Below, in pieces: positions 1-7,403 of a stretch of DNA of 8,355 nucleotides. Source of the stretch: Pseudomonadota bacterium (GTDB taxonomy: Bacteria; Myxococcota; Myxococcia; Myxococcales; Anaeromyxobacteraceae); NCBI GenBank assembly GCA_023428085.1, contig JAEYZK010000320.1:1-8355 (forward strand), written 5' to 3'. The notes beneath the pieces are model-generated. The model was not told the DNA's origin and did not search any database. It was given only the letters and a program-made list of their open reading frames with translations. Numbering within the stretch: the first letter of the stretch is position 1; the number at the start of each line of letters is the position of its first letter. Made by a program: the position numbers and the translations under genes.

Positions 1-605
1 AGGCGCAGCACGGCGAGGGCAGCGACCAGGTCGTCCAGACCGTCCACGACGACGGCGCCCGCCTGGGCCAGCGCAGCACGCGTGAGCGCCCAGGAGCCGG
101 TCATCGCCCCGGTGTGGGAGCGGGCGAAGGCGGAGACGTCGGACCGGCCGACGCAGAACGCGACGACGGGCTTGCGCGCGACGGTCCGGCGCACGGCGGC
201 GACCAGGGCCCGCCCGTCGGCGACGCCCTCGACGTGCAGGCCGACGGCGGTCGTGGCGTCGTCGTCGGCGAGGAAGTCCAGCACGTCGGGGAAGGAGACG
301 TCGGCGGCGTTGCCGAGCCCGGCGCCGAGGCGCAGCCCGACGCCGGCACGGGCCAGCAGGAAGGAGATCGCGAGGTTGATCCCGCCGGACTGCGCGACGA
401 CGCCGACGGTGCCCGGGGCGAGGTCGGCGACCGCGGGCATGAAGTTCGCGGTGGTGCGGTCCACGGGGTTCATGAAGCCCGACGTGTTCGGCCCGAGCAG
501 CCGGATCCCCGCCTCGCGGGCGATGCGCAGCGCGTGCTCCTGGATCCGCGCCCCCTGCGGACCGGCCTCGGCGAACCCGCCCGCGCAGACGACGGCGGCG
601 CGCAC
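1..605 (-). other. Acyl-CoA synthetase (NDP-forming) fragment downstream of a fusion point near 600-625
   Basis: This is the part of the fused frame that matches CoA_binding/succinyl-CoA-ligase domains. It begins abruptly in the middle of the CoA-binding domain, at the strand before GGFAEAG. Leucine codons are about 8 CTC to 12 CTG here, against about 20 CTC to 5 CTG in the J/TPR half. Valine is about 20 GTC to 6 GTG here, against 5 to 6. The codons CGT, GCT and GGT cluster near the left edge. The join lies in GC-only, low-complexity sequence (runs of GCG and GCC around 600-625). This fits a fragment of different origin, by deletion, transfer or assembly error. Confidence 0.55.
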
Positions 606-1352
606 GCCGGCCGCCGCCGCCCGCGCGTGGCGCGGATCGGCCTCGAGCGCGGCGCGGAACGCGGTCAGGGCCGAGCCGTTCGAGCCCATCGCCTGGGCGG
701 CGAGCCCCTTGTCGTAGCTCTCGCTCGCGCGCTGCGCGCTGCTCCGCCGCTTCGCCTCGGCGGCGAGCCCGGAGAGCTCCGGGTTCGAGGGGTCGATGCT
801 CTGCGCGAGGAGCAGGTCGTTCGCGGCCTGGGCGTAGTTGCCCAGCTCCATCGACTGCTTGCCGCGCGCGACGAGCTCGGCCACCCGCGCGGCGCGGGCG
901 ACGAGCGGGTTCGTCCGCGAGAGCCGGGCGCGCCGCTCGGCGGCGCGGCGCTCGTCCTCGAGCTTGCGCGCCTCCAGCTTGGCGAACTCGGTGGCCGGCG
1001 CCGTGGTGCGGGCGTAGGCGGCGCGCCGCGCGTCGTCGGAGAGCACGTCGCGCGCCTCGGTCACCCGCCGGAAGATCTTCTCGAGCCGCGCGCGATGGCT
1101 CCCGAGCCGCTTGCCGGCGTACCGGTCCGGGTGGAAGACCTTGGCGGCCTCGAGGTAGGCCCCCTTCACCTCCGCCGCGGGCGCGTTCCAGCGGAGGCCG
1201 AGGATCTCCCAGAGCGTGCCCGTGGTCGCGACGGCCTCGGCCTCGAGGAGGCGCCGCCGCTGGGCGGGATCGAGATCCACGTCCTCCGACAGGCTCGCCG
1301 GATCGCCCCCCTCAGCCCTGTCGCGCTCGACGCTCACTCGTGGAGCCCTCAC
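1..1352 (-). CDS. J-domain/TPR protein fused in frame to a partial NDP-forming acyl-CoA synthetase (runs off left edge)
   Basis: The frame stays open from a GTG at 1352 to the edge: 450 codons, no stop in the window. An in-frame TAA at 1373-1371 limits the start to GTG 1352 or GTG 1337 (GAGGG 8 bases upstream). Numbering from 1352: residues 47-110 are a J domain with HPD at 74-76, expected to stimulate an Hsp70 ATPase. Residues 113-163 are a charged helical linker, and about 164-246 hold two TPR-like repeats (ELGNYAQA; AALEADP). From about residue 250 the sequence becomes NDP-forming acyl-CoA synthetase: GGFAEAG 258-264, GPN 287-289, QSGG 321-324, and SHTGA 412-416, where His413 matches the phosphohistidine of the succinyl-CoA ligase family. 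The first 100 or so residues of that enzyme, including the glycine-rich CoA-binding fold, are absent. J and TPR calls are strong. Whether the fusion is one real protein is uncertain. Confidence 0.7.
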   Translation of the reverse strand, partial: MRAPRVSVERDRAEGGDPASLSEDVDLDPAQRRRLLEAEAVATTGTLWEILGLRWNAPAAEVKGAYLEAAKVFHPDRYAGKRLGSHRARLEKIFRRVTEARDVLSDDARRAAYARTTAPATEFAKLEARKLEDERRAAERRARLSRTNPLVARAARVAELVARGKQSMELGNYAQAANDLLLAQSIDPSNPELSGLAAEAKRRSSAQRASESYDKGLAAQAMGSNGSALTAFRAALEADPRHARAAAAGVRAAVVCAGGFAEAGPQGARIQEHALRIAREAGIRLLGPNTSGFMNPVDRTTANFMPAVADLAPGTVGVVAQSGGINLAISFLLARAGVGLRLGAGLGNAADVSFPDVLDFLADDDATTAVGLHVEGVADGRALVAAVRRTVARKPVVAFCVGRSDVSAFARSHTGAMTGSWALTRAALAQAGAVVVDGLDDLVAALAVLR

Positions 1353-1368
1353 CCCGGATCTCCCGGAG

Positions 1369-1396
1369 ATTACAGAGGGGTGGCGCAGCGGGTCAA
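1369..1396 (-). promoter_or_regulatory. Candidate sigma70-type promoter for the J/TPR gene
   Basis: On the minus strand TTGACC (1396-1391) and TGTAAT (1374-1369) are separated by 16 bases. Each matches the sigma70 consensus at five of six positions, in a region that is otherwise GC-rich. Transcription would begin near 1362. That would leave a leader of about 10 bases to GTG 1352 or about 25 bases to GTG 1337, and slightly favours the latter start. It implies the gene can be transcribed apart from argDF. Confidence 0.45.
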
Positions 1397-1430
1397 CGTA
1401 CGACTCCGAACGGTCGCTTACCTGCACACA

Positions 1431-1450
1431 CCCCGCGGCCGCCGGCGGGG
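1431..1450 (-). terminator. GC hairpin downstream of argF, possible terminator
   Basis: CCCCGC (1431-1436) pairs with GCGGGG (1445-1450) across an 8-base loop, just past the argF stop. No T-run follows on the minus strand, so it is not a classical intrinsic terminator. It could aid Rho-dependent termination or protect the mRNA end, or be a chance product of the high GC content. Confidence 0.25.
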
Positions 1451-1459
1451 CGACATCCC

Positions 1460-2389
1460 TCACCGCCCCGACATGAGCAGCTCCAGCAGCGCCTTCTGCG
1501 CGTGCAGGCGATTCTCGGCCTCGTCCCACACCGCCGACCGGGGGCCCTCGATGACGGGCTCCGAGATCTCCTCGCCCCGGTGCGCCGGCAGGCAGTGCAG
1601 GACGATCGCGTCCGGGCGGGCCCGGGCGAGGAGCCCCTCGTCCACGAGGTACCCGGCGAACCGCCGCCGGCGCTCCTCCGCCTCGGCCTCCTGGCCCATG
1701 CTGGCCCACACGTCGGTGTTCAGGACGTGCGCCCCCTCGACCGCCTCGGCCGGGGCGCGCACGAGCCGCGCCCGCCCGCCGCAGCGCGCGAGCAGCGCCG
1801 CGTCGGGATCGTAGCCCTCCGGGCACGCGAGGCGCAGCTCGAAGCCGAGCAGCGCGCAGGCCTCGAGCCAGCTGTTGGCCATGTTGTTGCCGTCCCCGAC
1901 CCACGCGACGCGCAGGCCGCCCCGCGCCAGGGCGTCGGCGCCGAACCGCTCGGCGACCGTGAGCAGGTCCGCGAGGAGCTGGCACGGGTGCGAGGCGTCG
2001 GTGAGCGCGTTGACCACGGGGACGTCCGCGTAGCGCGCCATCTCCTCGACGATGGCGTGGCCGAACGTCCGGATCACGATGCAGTCCACGTAGCGGGCCA
2101 TCACCCGCGCGGTGTCCTTGATCGGCTCGCCGCGGCCGAGCTGCATGTCGCGCGCGGAGAGCGTGATCGGGTGCGCGCCGAGCTGGTGGGCGCCGACCTC
2201 GAACGACACGCGGGTGCGGGTCGAGGCCTTCTCGAAGATCATGCCGACGGTGCGCCCCTCCAGCGGCCGCGGCCCGGCGCGGCCGAGCAGCTTCCACTCC
2301 GCGGCGCGCTCGACGAGCTCGAGCAGCTCGGACCGGTCGAGGTCGGTGAGCCGGAGGAAGTCGCGCTTCTCGCGTGGCGTCCGGGCCAT
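1460..2389 (-). CDS. argF: Ornithine carbamoyltransferase (309 aa)
   Basis: Transfers the carbamoyl group from carbamoyl phosphate to ornithine, giving citrulline in arginine biosynthesis; cytoplasmic, trimeric in the family. The carbamoyl-phosphate loop STRTR is at residues 56-60, HPCQ at 134-137, the ornithine-binding loop DVWASMGQ at 226-233 and the HCLP motif with its catalytic Cys at 265-268 (Cys266). The WVGDGNNMANSW stretch at 163-174 is typical of the second domain. DVWASMGQ and HCLP separate it from aspartate carbamoyltransferase. The 309-residue length is normal. The ATG is preceded by AGGAG with 6 bases spacing, lying in the 12-base gap after argD, so argD and argF are very probably one transcript and translationally close. 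No truncation is seen. Confidence 0.95.
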   Translation of the reverse strand: MARTPREKRDFLRLTDLDRSELLELVERAAEWKLLGRAGPRPLEGRTVGMIFEKASTRTRVSFEVGAHQLGAHPITLSARDMQLGRGEPIKDTARVMARYVDCIVIRTFGHAIVEEMARYADVPVVNALTDASHPCQLLADLLTVAERFGADALARGGLRVAWVGDGNNMANSWLEACALLGFELRLACPEGYDPDAALLARCGGRARLVRAPAEAVEGAHVLNTDVWASMGQEAEAEERRRRFAGYLVDEGLLARARPDAIVLHCLPAHRGEEISEPVIEGPRSAVWDEAENRLHAQKALLELLMSGR

Positions 2390-2401
2390 GGGGGTCTCCT
2401 C

Positions 2402-3598
2402 TCAGCGCGCCGGCGCGGCGGCCAGCGCGGCGCCGATGCGGGTGACGGCGTCGTCGGCCTCGGCCGCGGTGAGGGTGAGCGGCGGCGCGAGCCGGAGCAC
2501 GTCGTCGCCGATGGGGTTCAGGAGCACGCCGCGCGCGCGGGCCTCCCGCCCGACGTCGCCCGCCGCCACGCCCTTCACCACGACGCCGAGCAGCATCCCG
2601 CGGCCGCGGACCTCCGCGACCCGGCCCCCGAGCTTCTCCAGCCCCGCCCGCAGCCGCGCGCCCACGTCGCGCGAGGCGGCGAGCACCCCGCCCTGGAGCT
2701 CCTGCAGGACGGCGCGCGCGACCGCGCAGGCGAGCGGGTTTCCGCCGAACGTCGAGCCGTGGCTGCCCGCCGTGAGGTGGCTCCCGACCTCCTCGCTCGC
2801 GAGCAGCGCGCCGATGGGGAACCCGCCCCCGAGCGACTTCGCCGAGGACATGAGGTCGGGCTCGATGCCGATCCACTCGTGCGCCCACATCCGGCCGGTC
2901 CGGCCCATGCCGGTCTGGATCTCGTCGAGGCAGAGCAGGGCGCCGCGCCTCCGCGTGAGCTCGCGCGCCGCGCGCAGGTAGTCGTCGGACGCGGGCAGGA
3001 CGCCGCGCTCGCCCTGGATCGGCTCGACGAGGAACGCGGCGGTCCGGTCGGTGAGGGCCGCCTCGAGCGCGGCCCGATCGCCGAACGGCACGTGCCGCAC
3101 CCCGGGGACGACGGGCTCGAACCCCTGCCGGTACTTCGCCTGCCCGCCGACCGTGAGCGTGAAGAGGGTCCGGCCGTGGAAGGAGCCCTCGCACGCGACG
3201 ATCTCGTGGCGCTCGGGGTGGCCCCGATCGGCGAAGTACTTCCGCGCGAGCTTGAGCATCGCCTCGTTGGCCTCGGCGCCGCTGTTGCAGAAGAACGCCC
3301 GCCGCGCGAACGGCGTGACCGCGAGCAGCGCCTCGGCGAGCTCGATCTGGCGCGGGATGTAGAAGTGGTTGGAGACGTGCCAGACCGTCCGGGCCTGCTC
3401 CTCGAGCGCGCGGACCAGCGCCGGGTGGCAGTGGCCGAGCACGTCCACGGCCACGCCGCCCAGGAAGTCGTAGTAGGCGTTCCCGTCCGCGTCGAACACG
3501 CGCGCGCCCTCGCCGCGAACGATCGCGACCGGCTGCTGCGCGTAGTTCGGGGTGAGGACCTTCTTCGACCGCTCGGCCCACTGCGCGTTGTCCGCCAT
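2402..3598 (-). CDS. argD: Acetylornithine aminotransferase, class III PLP enzyme (398 aa)
   Basis: Converts N-acetylglutamate semialdehyde to N-acetylornithine using glutamate and pyridoxal phosphate; in many bacteria it also serves lysine synthesis as succinyl-diaminopimelate aminotransferase. Visible family motifs: NSGAEANE (105-112, phosphate-binding region), SFHGRT (139-144), EPIQGE (192-197), LDEIQTGMGRTG (224-235) with Asp225 facing the pyridine nitrogen, SSAKSLGGGFPIGA (251-264) with Lys254 as the Schiff-base lysine, and GSTFGGNP (281-288). Length is typical. An in-frame TGA at 3613-3611 makes ATG 3598 the only upstream start. There is no Shine-Dalgarno before it. It is the first gene of an argD-argF pair. 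Closely related ornithine or GABA aminotransferases are the main alternative, but the argF neighbour favours argD. Confidence 0.93.
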   Translation of the reverse strand: MADNAQWAERSKKVLTPNYAQQPVAIVRGEGARVFDADGNAYYDFLGGVAVDVLGHCHPALVRALEEQARTVWHVSNHFYIPRQIELAEALLAVTPFARRAFFCNSGAEANEAMLKLARKYFADRGHPERHEIVACEGSFHGRTLFTLTVGGQAKYRQGFEPVVPGVRHVPFGDRAALEAALTDRTAAFLVEPIQGERGVLPASDDYLRAARELTRRRGALLCLDEIQTGMGRTGRMWAHEWIGIEPDLMSSAKSLGGGFPIGALLASEEVGSHLTAGSHGSTFGGNPLACAVARAVLQELQGGVLAASRDVGARLRAGLEKLGGRVAEVRGRGMLLGVVVKGVAAGDVGREARARGVLLNPIGDDVLRLAPPLTLTAAEADDAVTRIGAALAAAPAR

Positions 3599-3604
3599 GG
3601 ATCG

Positions 3605-3635
3605 CTTATATCAACCGTTCGCCAGCGCACTTCAA
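3605..3635 (-). promoter_or_regulatory. Candidate promoter of argDF placing transcription start at or next to the argD ATG
   Basis: TTGAAG (3635-3630) and TATAAG (3610-3605) lie 19 bases apart on the minus strand, in a small AT-rich patch within GC-only surroundings. TATAAG matches the -10 consensus at five of six positions. Only six bases (CGATCC) separate it from the ATG, so the mRNA would start at or within a base or two of the start codon and be leaderless. This agrees with the missing Shine-Dalgarno. The 19-base spacing is longer than the ideal 17. Confidence 0.4.
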
Positions 3636-3650
3636 GAAAGTGCGGGCGTC

Positions 3651-3803
3651 GGGAGGGGGGCCCCAGCGCAGCTGGGGGGAGGGCGCAGCCCTCCGCCGCG
3701 GGGCAGCCGCGCGCAACCGCGGAGCGGCGAGCACGGCGCAGGGCCCCGCGCAGCAGGGGTGGGGCCCCGACGGCTCCGCCGGCGGGGCGGGGGCGCAGCC
3801 CCC
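3651..3803. repeat. GC-only array of short palindromes with GCA loops between hslU and argD
   Basis: This spacer is built from perfect hairpins. CCCCAGC-GCA-GCTGGGG is at 3661-3677, GGAGGGC-GCA-GCCCTCC at 3678-3694 (directly abutting) and GGGGGC-GCA-GCCCCC at 3789-3803. A longer stem GGGCCCC/GGGGCCC spans 3741-3767, and CCGCGG occurs at 3696-3701 and 3717-3722. Three stems share the same GCA loop (TGC on the minus strand). It does not look coding. The last hairpin lies one base past the hslU stop and could end or stabilise the hslVU mRNA, though no T-run follows. It resembles a dispersed REP-like intergenic repeat; I cannot test copy number. Confidence 0.5.
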
Positions 3804-3804
3804 G

Positions 3805-5207
<1,403 letters not shown>

Positions 5208-5211
<4 letters not shown>

Positions 5212-5756
5212 GAGAGCTCCTCGAAGGTCAGGTTGGCGTTGGTGTAGATGCAGATCTCGCCGGCGAGCTTCATCGCCTCCTCGGCGATCTTGCGCGCGTC
5301 GAGGGCGGAGTGCGCGAGCAGGGCACGCGCCGCGGCGAGCGCGTACGGCCCGCCCGAGCCGATGGCGACGGCCGCGCCGCCCGGCACCGCGTCCGGCTCG
5401 AGCACGTCGCCCGCCCCCGAGAGCACGAGCACGTGCTCTCGGTCGGCGACGACGAGGAGCGCCTCGAGCCGGCGCAGCAGGCGGTCGGTCCGCCACTGCT
5501 TCGCGAGCTCGACCGCGGCGCGCGGCAGCGAGCGGGCGTGCTCCTTCAGCTTCTTCTCGAACAGCTCGAAGAGCTGGAAGGCGTCGGCGGTGGCCCCGGC
5601 GAAGCCCGCGAGGACCTGCCCCTCCGCGAGCCGCCGCACCTTCCGGGCGGTCGCCTTCATCACCGTCTTGTCGAGCGTGACCTGGCCGTCGCCGGCCAGT
5701 ACCACCCGTCCCTCGCGCCGGACGCAGAGGACGGTCGTGCCGTGGAGCGCGCGCAT
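5208..5756 (-). CDS. hslV: ATP-dependent protease peptidase subunit HslV (182 aa)
   Basis: Proteasome-like threonine peptidase (ClpQ) that forms double hexamers degrading proteins delivered by HslU. The N-terminus MRALHGTTVL carries the nucleophile at Thr7, so six residues (MRALHG) would be removed, as in HslV proteins with an HGTT propeptide rather than the E. coli MTT form. GDGQVTL (22-28), KVRRL (39-43), GFAGATADAF (51-60), WRTDR (88-92) and GSGGPYA (133-139) are all conserved. ATG 5756 is chosen from this alignment; the frame stays open upstream only because of high GC. No clear Shine-Dalgarno precedes it. It overlaps hslU by 4 bases. Length is normal. Confidence 0.95.
5417..5442. repeat. 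Perfect 10-bp inverted repeat inside hslV
   Basis: CCGAGAGCAC (5417-5426) and its exact reverse complement GTGCTCTCGG (5433-5442) flank a 6-base loop, over codons for residues about 105-114 of HslV. The amino-acid run around REHVLVL with this genome's codon choices (GAG, CAC, GTG, CTC) can generate it by chance. Confidence 0.6.
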
Positions 5757-5762
5757 TGCCGA

Positions 5763-5791
5763 TGGGTAGCGCGGGGGCGAGGTGGGGGCAA
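5763..5791 (-). promoter_or_regulatory. Weak candidate promoter before hslV
   Basis: TTGCCC (5791-5786) and TACCCA (5768-5763) are 17 bases apart on the minus strand, in the 118-base gap before hslV. The -10 matches consensus poorly (three of six). It again ends six bases before an ATG that lacks a Shine-Dalgarno. The rest of the gap (5769-5874) shows nothing else I can name. Confidence 0.18.
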
Positions 5792-5874
5792 GGACGGCGA
5801 GGAGCGCGGCTCCCACCCGTCCGGGCTGCGCAGCATCGCCGGCCCCGCATCGCGACGCGCGCGTGCAGGTCCGC

Positions 5875-6312
5875 TCACGCGCCGTCGGAGCGCAGCGGCT
5901 TGCGGCTCGGACCCGGCTGCCGGTCCAGCCACCGGCGCGCGGCGTCGGGCTCCTCGAAGACCTCGCAGGTGAGCCCCCAGCGGCGCTCCTCCTCGACGAT
6001 CCGCCGCGCGCGCAGGCTGCCGAACGCGGAGCGGGGGAGCACGACGGCCCAGCACGTGAGCCCGAGCGCGACGGCCCTGGGCCGCCACACGGTCGCGCCC
6101 CACTCGACGTCCTCGTTCGAGATCGCACCGTTCAGCCGCTCGTCGGAGAGCCACTTCGTGGCGCCGTGCTCGCGCATGAGCTCGAGCCCGAGCAACAGCG
6201 CCTGCCGGAAGGCCTCCGAGACGAGGAACCGATGCGTCACGTGCTCGACGATCCCCGCCTCGGGGTCGCAGACCACGGTGACGTACTCGTTCTCGAGCGC
6301 GACGATCCGCAT
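5875..6312 (-). CDS. Conserved hypothetical protein, STAS/SpoIIAA-like (145 aa)
   Basis: Small soluble protein, with no signal peptide or membrane segment seen. It begins with beta-strand-like sequence ending in a short turn (MRIVALENEYVTVVCDPEAG). An amphipathic helix follows (SEAFRQALLLGLELM, about 32-46), then the segment ATKWLSDERLNGAISNEDVE (51-70), a hydrophobic strand LTCWAVVLP (85-93) and a C-terminal VFEEPDAARRWL (118-129). From memory this pattern (a WLSD..N..I...D.EW block, then WAVVLP, then a F.d...A..WL end) matches an uncharacterised bacterial family with a STAS-like fold; I cannot confirm it by search. The start has an excellent GAGGAG 6 bases upstream. It sits between xerC and hslV, 116 and 118 bases from them. 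Function unknown. Confidence 0.8.
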   Translation of the reverse strand: MRIVALENEYVTVVCDPEAGIVEHVTHRFLVSEAFRQALLLGLELMREHGATKWLSDERLNGAISNEDVEWGATVWRPRAVALGLTCWAVVLPRSAFGSLRARRIVEEERRWGLTCEVFEEPDAARRWLDRQPGPSRKPLRSDGA

Positions 6313-6362
6313 CTCGTGCTCCTCCCCCTGGGGCGCCAGCGACAGGGGCCCCGGCGAGACCG

Positions 6363-6393
6363 ATCCTACCCCCTCGGACGCCTCACCTGTCAG
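6363..6393 (-). promoter_or_regulatory. Weak candidate promoter before the STAS-like gene
   Basis: CTGACA (6393-6388) and TAGGAT (6368-6363) lie 19 bases apart on the minus strand, about 50 bases upstream of the start codon in the gap after xerC. The -35 matches consensus at five positions and the -10 at four. The spacing is suboptimal. Confidence 0.25.
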
Positions 6394-6428
6394 CCCCCGG
6401 CGCGCGGCCGCCCGCCAGCCCGCGGGTG

Positions 6429-7352
6429 TCAGGCCTTCCGCGCGCGCGGGTGCGCGGCATCGTACACCTCCGCCAACCGCTTCCAGTCGAGGTGCGTGTA
6501 CCGCTGCGTGGTGGAGAGCGAGGCGTGGCCGAGCAGCTCCTGGATCCCGCGCAGATCGGCGCCGTTCCCGAGGAGGTGCGTCGCGAAGCAATGGCGGAGC
6601 ACGTGGGGGTGCACGTGCCGCGGCAGGCCCGCCGCGCGGGTCCAGCCCTCGAGCCGCCGCGCCACGGAGCGGCTCGTGAGGCGCCCGCCGCGGTGGTTCA
6701 GGAACAGCGCCGCGCCGCCGCGCGCCCGGTCGGGGCCCGCCGCCAGGACCGGCCGCGCCTCCTCGAGGTACCGGCGGATCGCCTCGGCCGCGGGGCGGCC
6801 GAAGGGCACGATCCGCTCCTTGCTCCGCTTGCCGAGGACGCGCACGAGCCCGGCGGCGAGATCGACGTCCTCGAGATCGAGCCCGGTGAGCTCCGAGACG
6901 CGCAGCCCGCTCCCGTAGAGCAGCTCGAGGAACGCGCGATCGCGCCGCTCGAGCGGGGCCGCGAGCCTCGGCGCCTCGACCAGCGCCACGACCTCCTCCT
7001 CGGGCAGCACCTCGGGCAGCCGCTTCGGCCGCCGCGGCGAGGCCACGCCGCGCGCCGGGTTGCCGGGCGCGATCCCCTCGCGCACGAGGAACCGGTAGAG
7101 CGATCGGACGGTCGAGAGCTTCCGCGCCAGGCTCACGGCGCCGGCGGCGCCCGCCGCGGAGGAGAGGTACCGGCGGATGATCCCAGGGGAGCCGGGCACG
7201 AGCGCCTCGCCGGCGGCGGCGAGGTACGCCGCGTACTGCTCGAGGTCGACCCGGTACGCCTTCCGCGTGTGCGACGAGGCCCTCCGCTCGGTCTCGAGGT
7301 ACGCGAGGAAGCGCTCGATCTCCGGCGGGGGGGCGGGACGAGGGGAGTCCAC
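6429..7352 (-). CDS. xerC: Tyrosine recombinase XerC-type (307 aa)
   Basis: Site-specific recombinase expected to act with XerD at dif to resolve chromosome dimers. The N-terminal SAM-like core-binding domain covers about residues 10-95 (IERFLAYLETERRAS; LSTVRSLYRFLVREG). The catalytic domain follows with all six expected residues: Arg151 (GLRVSEL), Lys175 (GKRSKER), His250 and Arg253 (HPHVLRH), His276 (LGHASLS) and nucleophile Tyr285 (TTQRYTH). Spacings equal those of XerD of E. coli. The start is GTG, the first possible start after the in-frame TGA at 7406-7404; a weak GGGA lies 6 bases upstream. Choosing XerC over XerD rests on the adjacency to hslVU, as in codV-clpQ-clpY of Bacillus. A phage integrase is unlikely given size and context. 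Confidence 0.9.
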   Translation of the reverse strand: MDSPRPAPPPEIERFLAYLETERRASSHTRKAYRVDLEQYAAYLAAAGEALVPGSPGIIRRYLSSAAGAAGAVSLARKLSTVRSLYRFLVREGIAPGNPARGVASPRRPKRLPEVLPEEEVVALVEAPRLAAPLERRDRAFLELLYGSGLRVSELTGLDLEDVDLAAGLVRVLGKRSKERIVPFGRPAAEAIRRYLEEARPVLAAGPDRARGGAALFLNHRGGRLTSRSVARRLEGWTRAAGLPRHVHPHVLRHCFATHLLGNGADLRGIQELLGHASLSTTQRYTHLDWKRLAEVYDAAHPRARKA

Positions 7353-7403
7353 GGAGGATCCCGTAGCACCCCCCGCCGCGTCCCGAAAGTTTCCGCCTCT
7401 CGG

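Noticed and set aside
114..1814. Plus-strand frame opposite the J/TPR gene
   Set aside because: The product is Gly/Arg/Ala-rich without any domain, while the minus strand shows J, TPR and CoA-ligase motifs.
2575..3630. Minus-strand Arg/Ser-rich frame overlapping argD
   Set aside because: It is in a different frame from argD, which has full PLP-enzyme motifs; composition is that of a shadow.
3789..3803. Classical intrinsic terminator after hslU
   Set aside because: The stem is strong but is followed on the minus strand by more GC sequence, with no T-run; kept only as part of the palindrome array.
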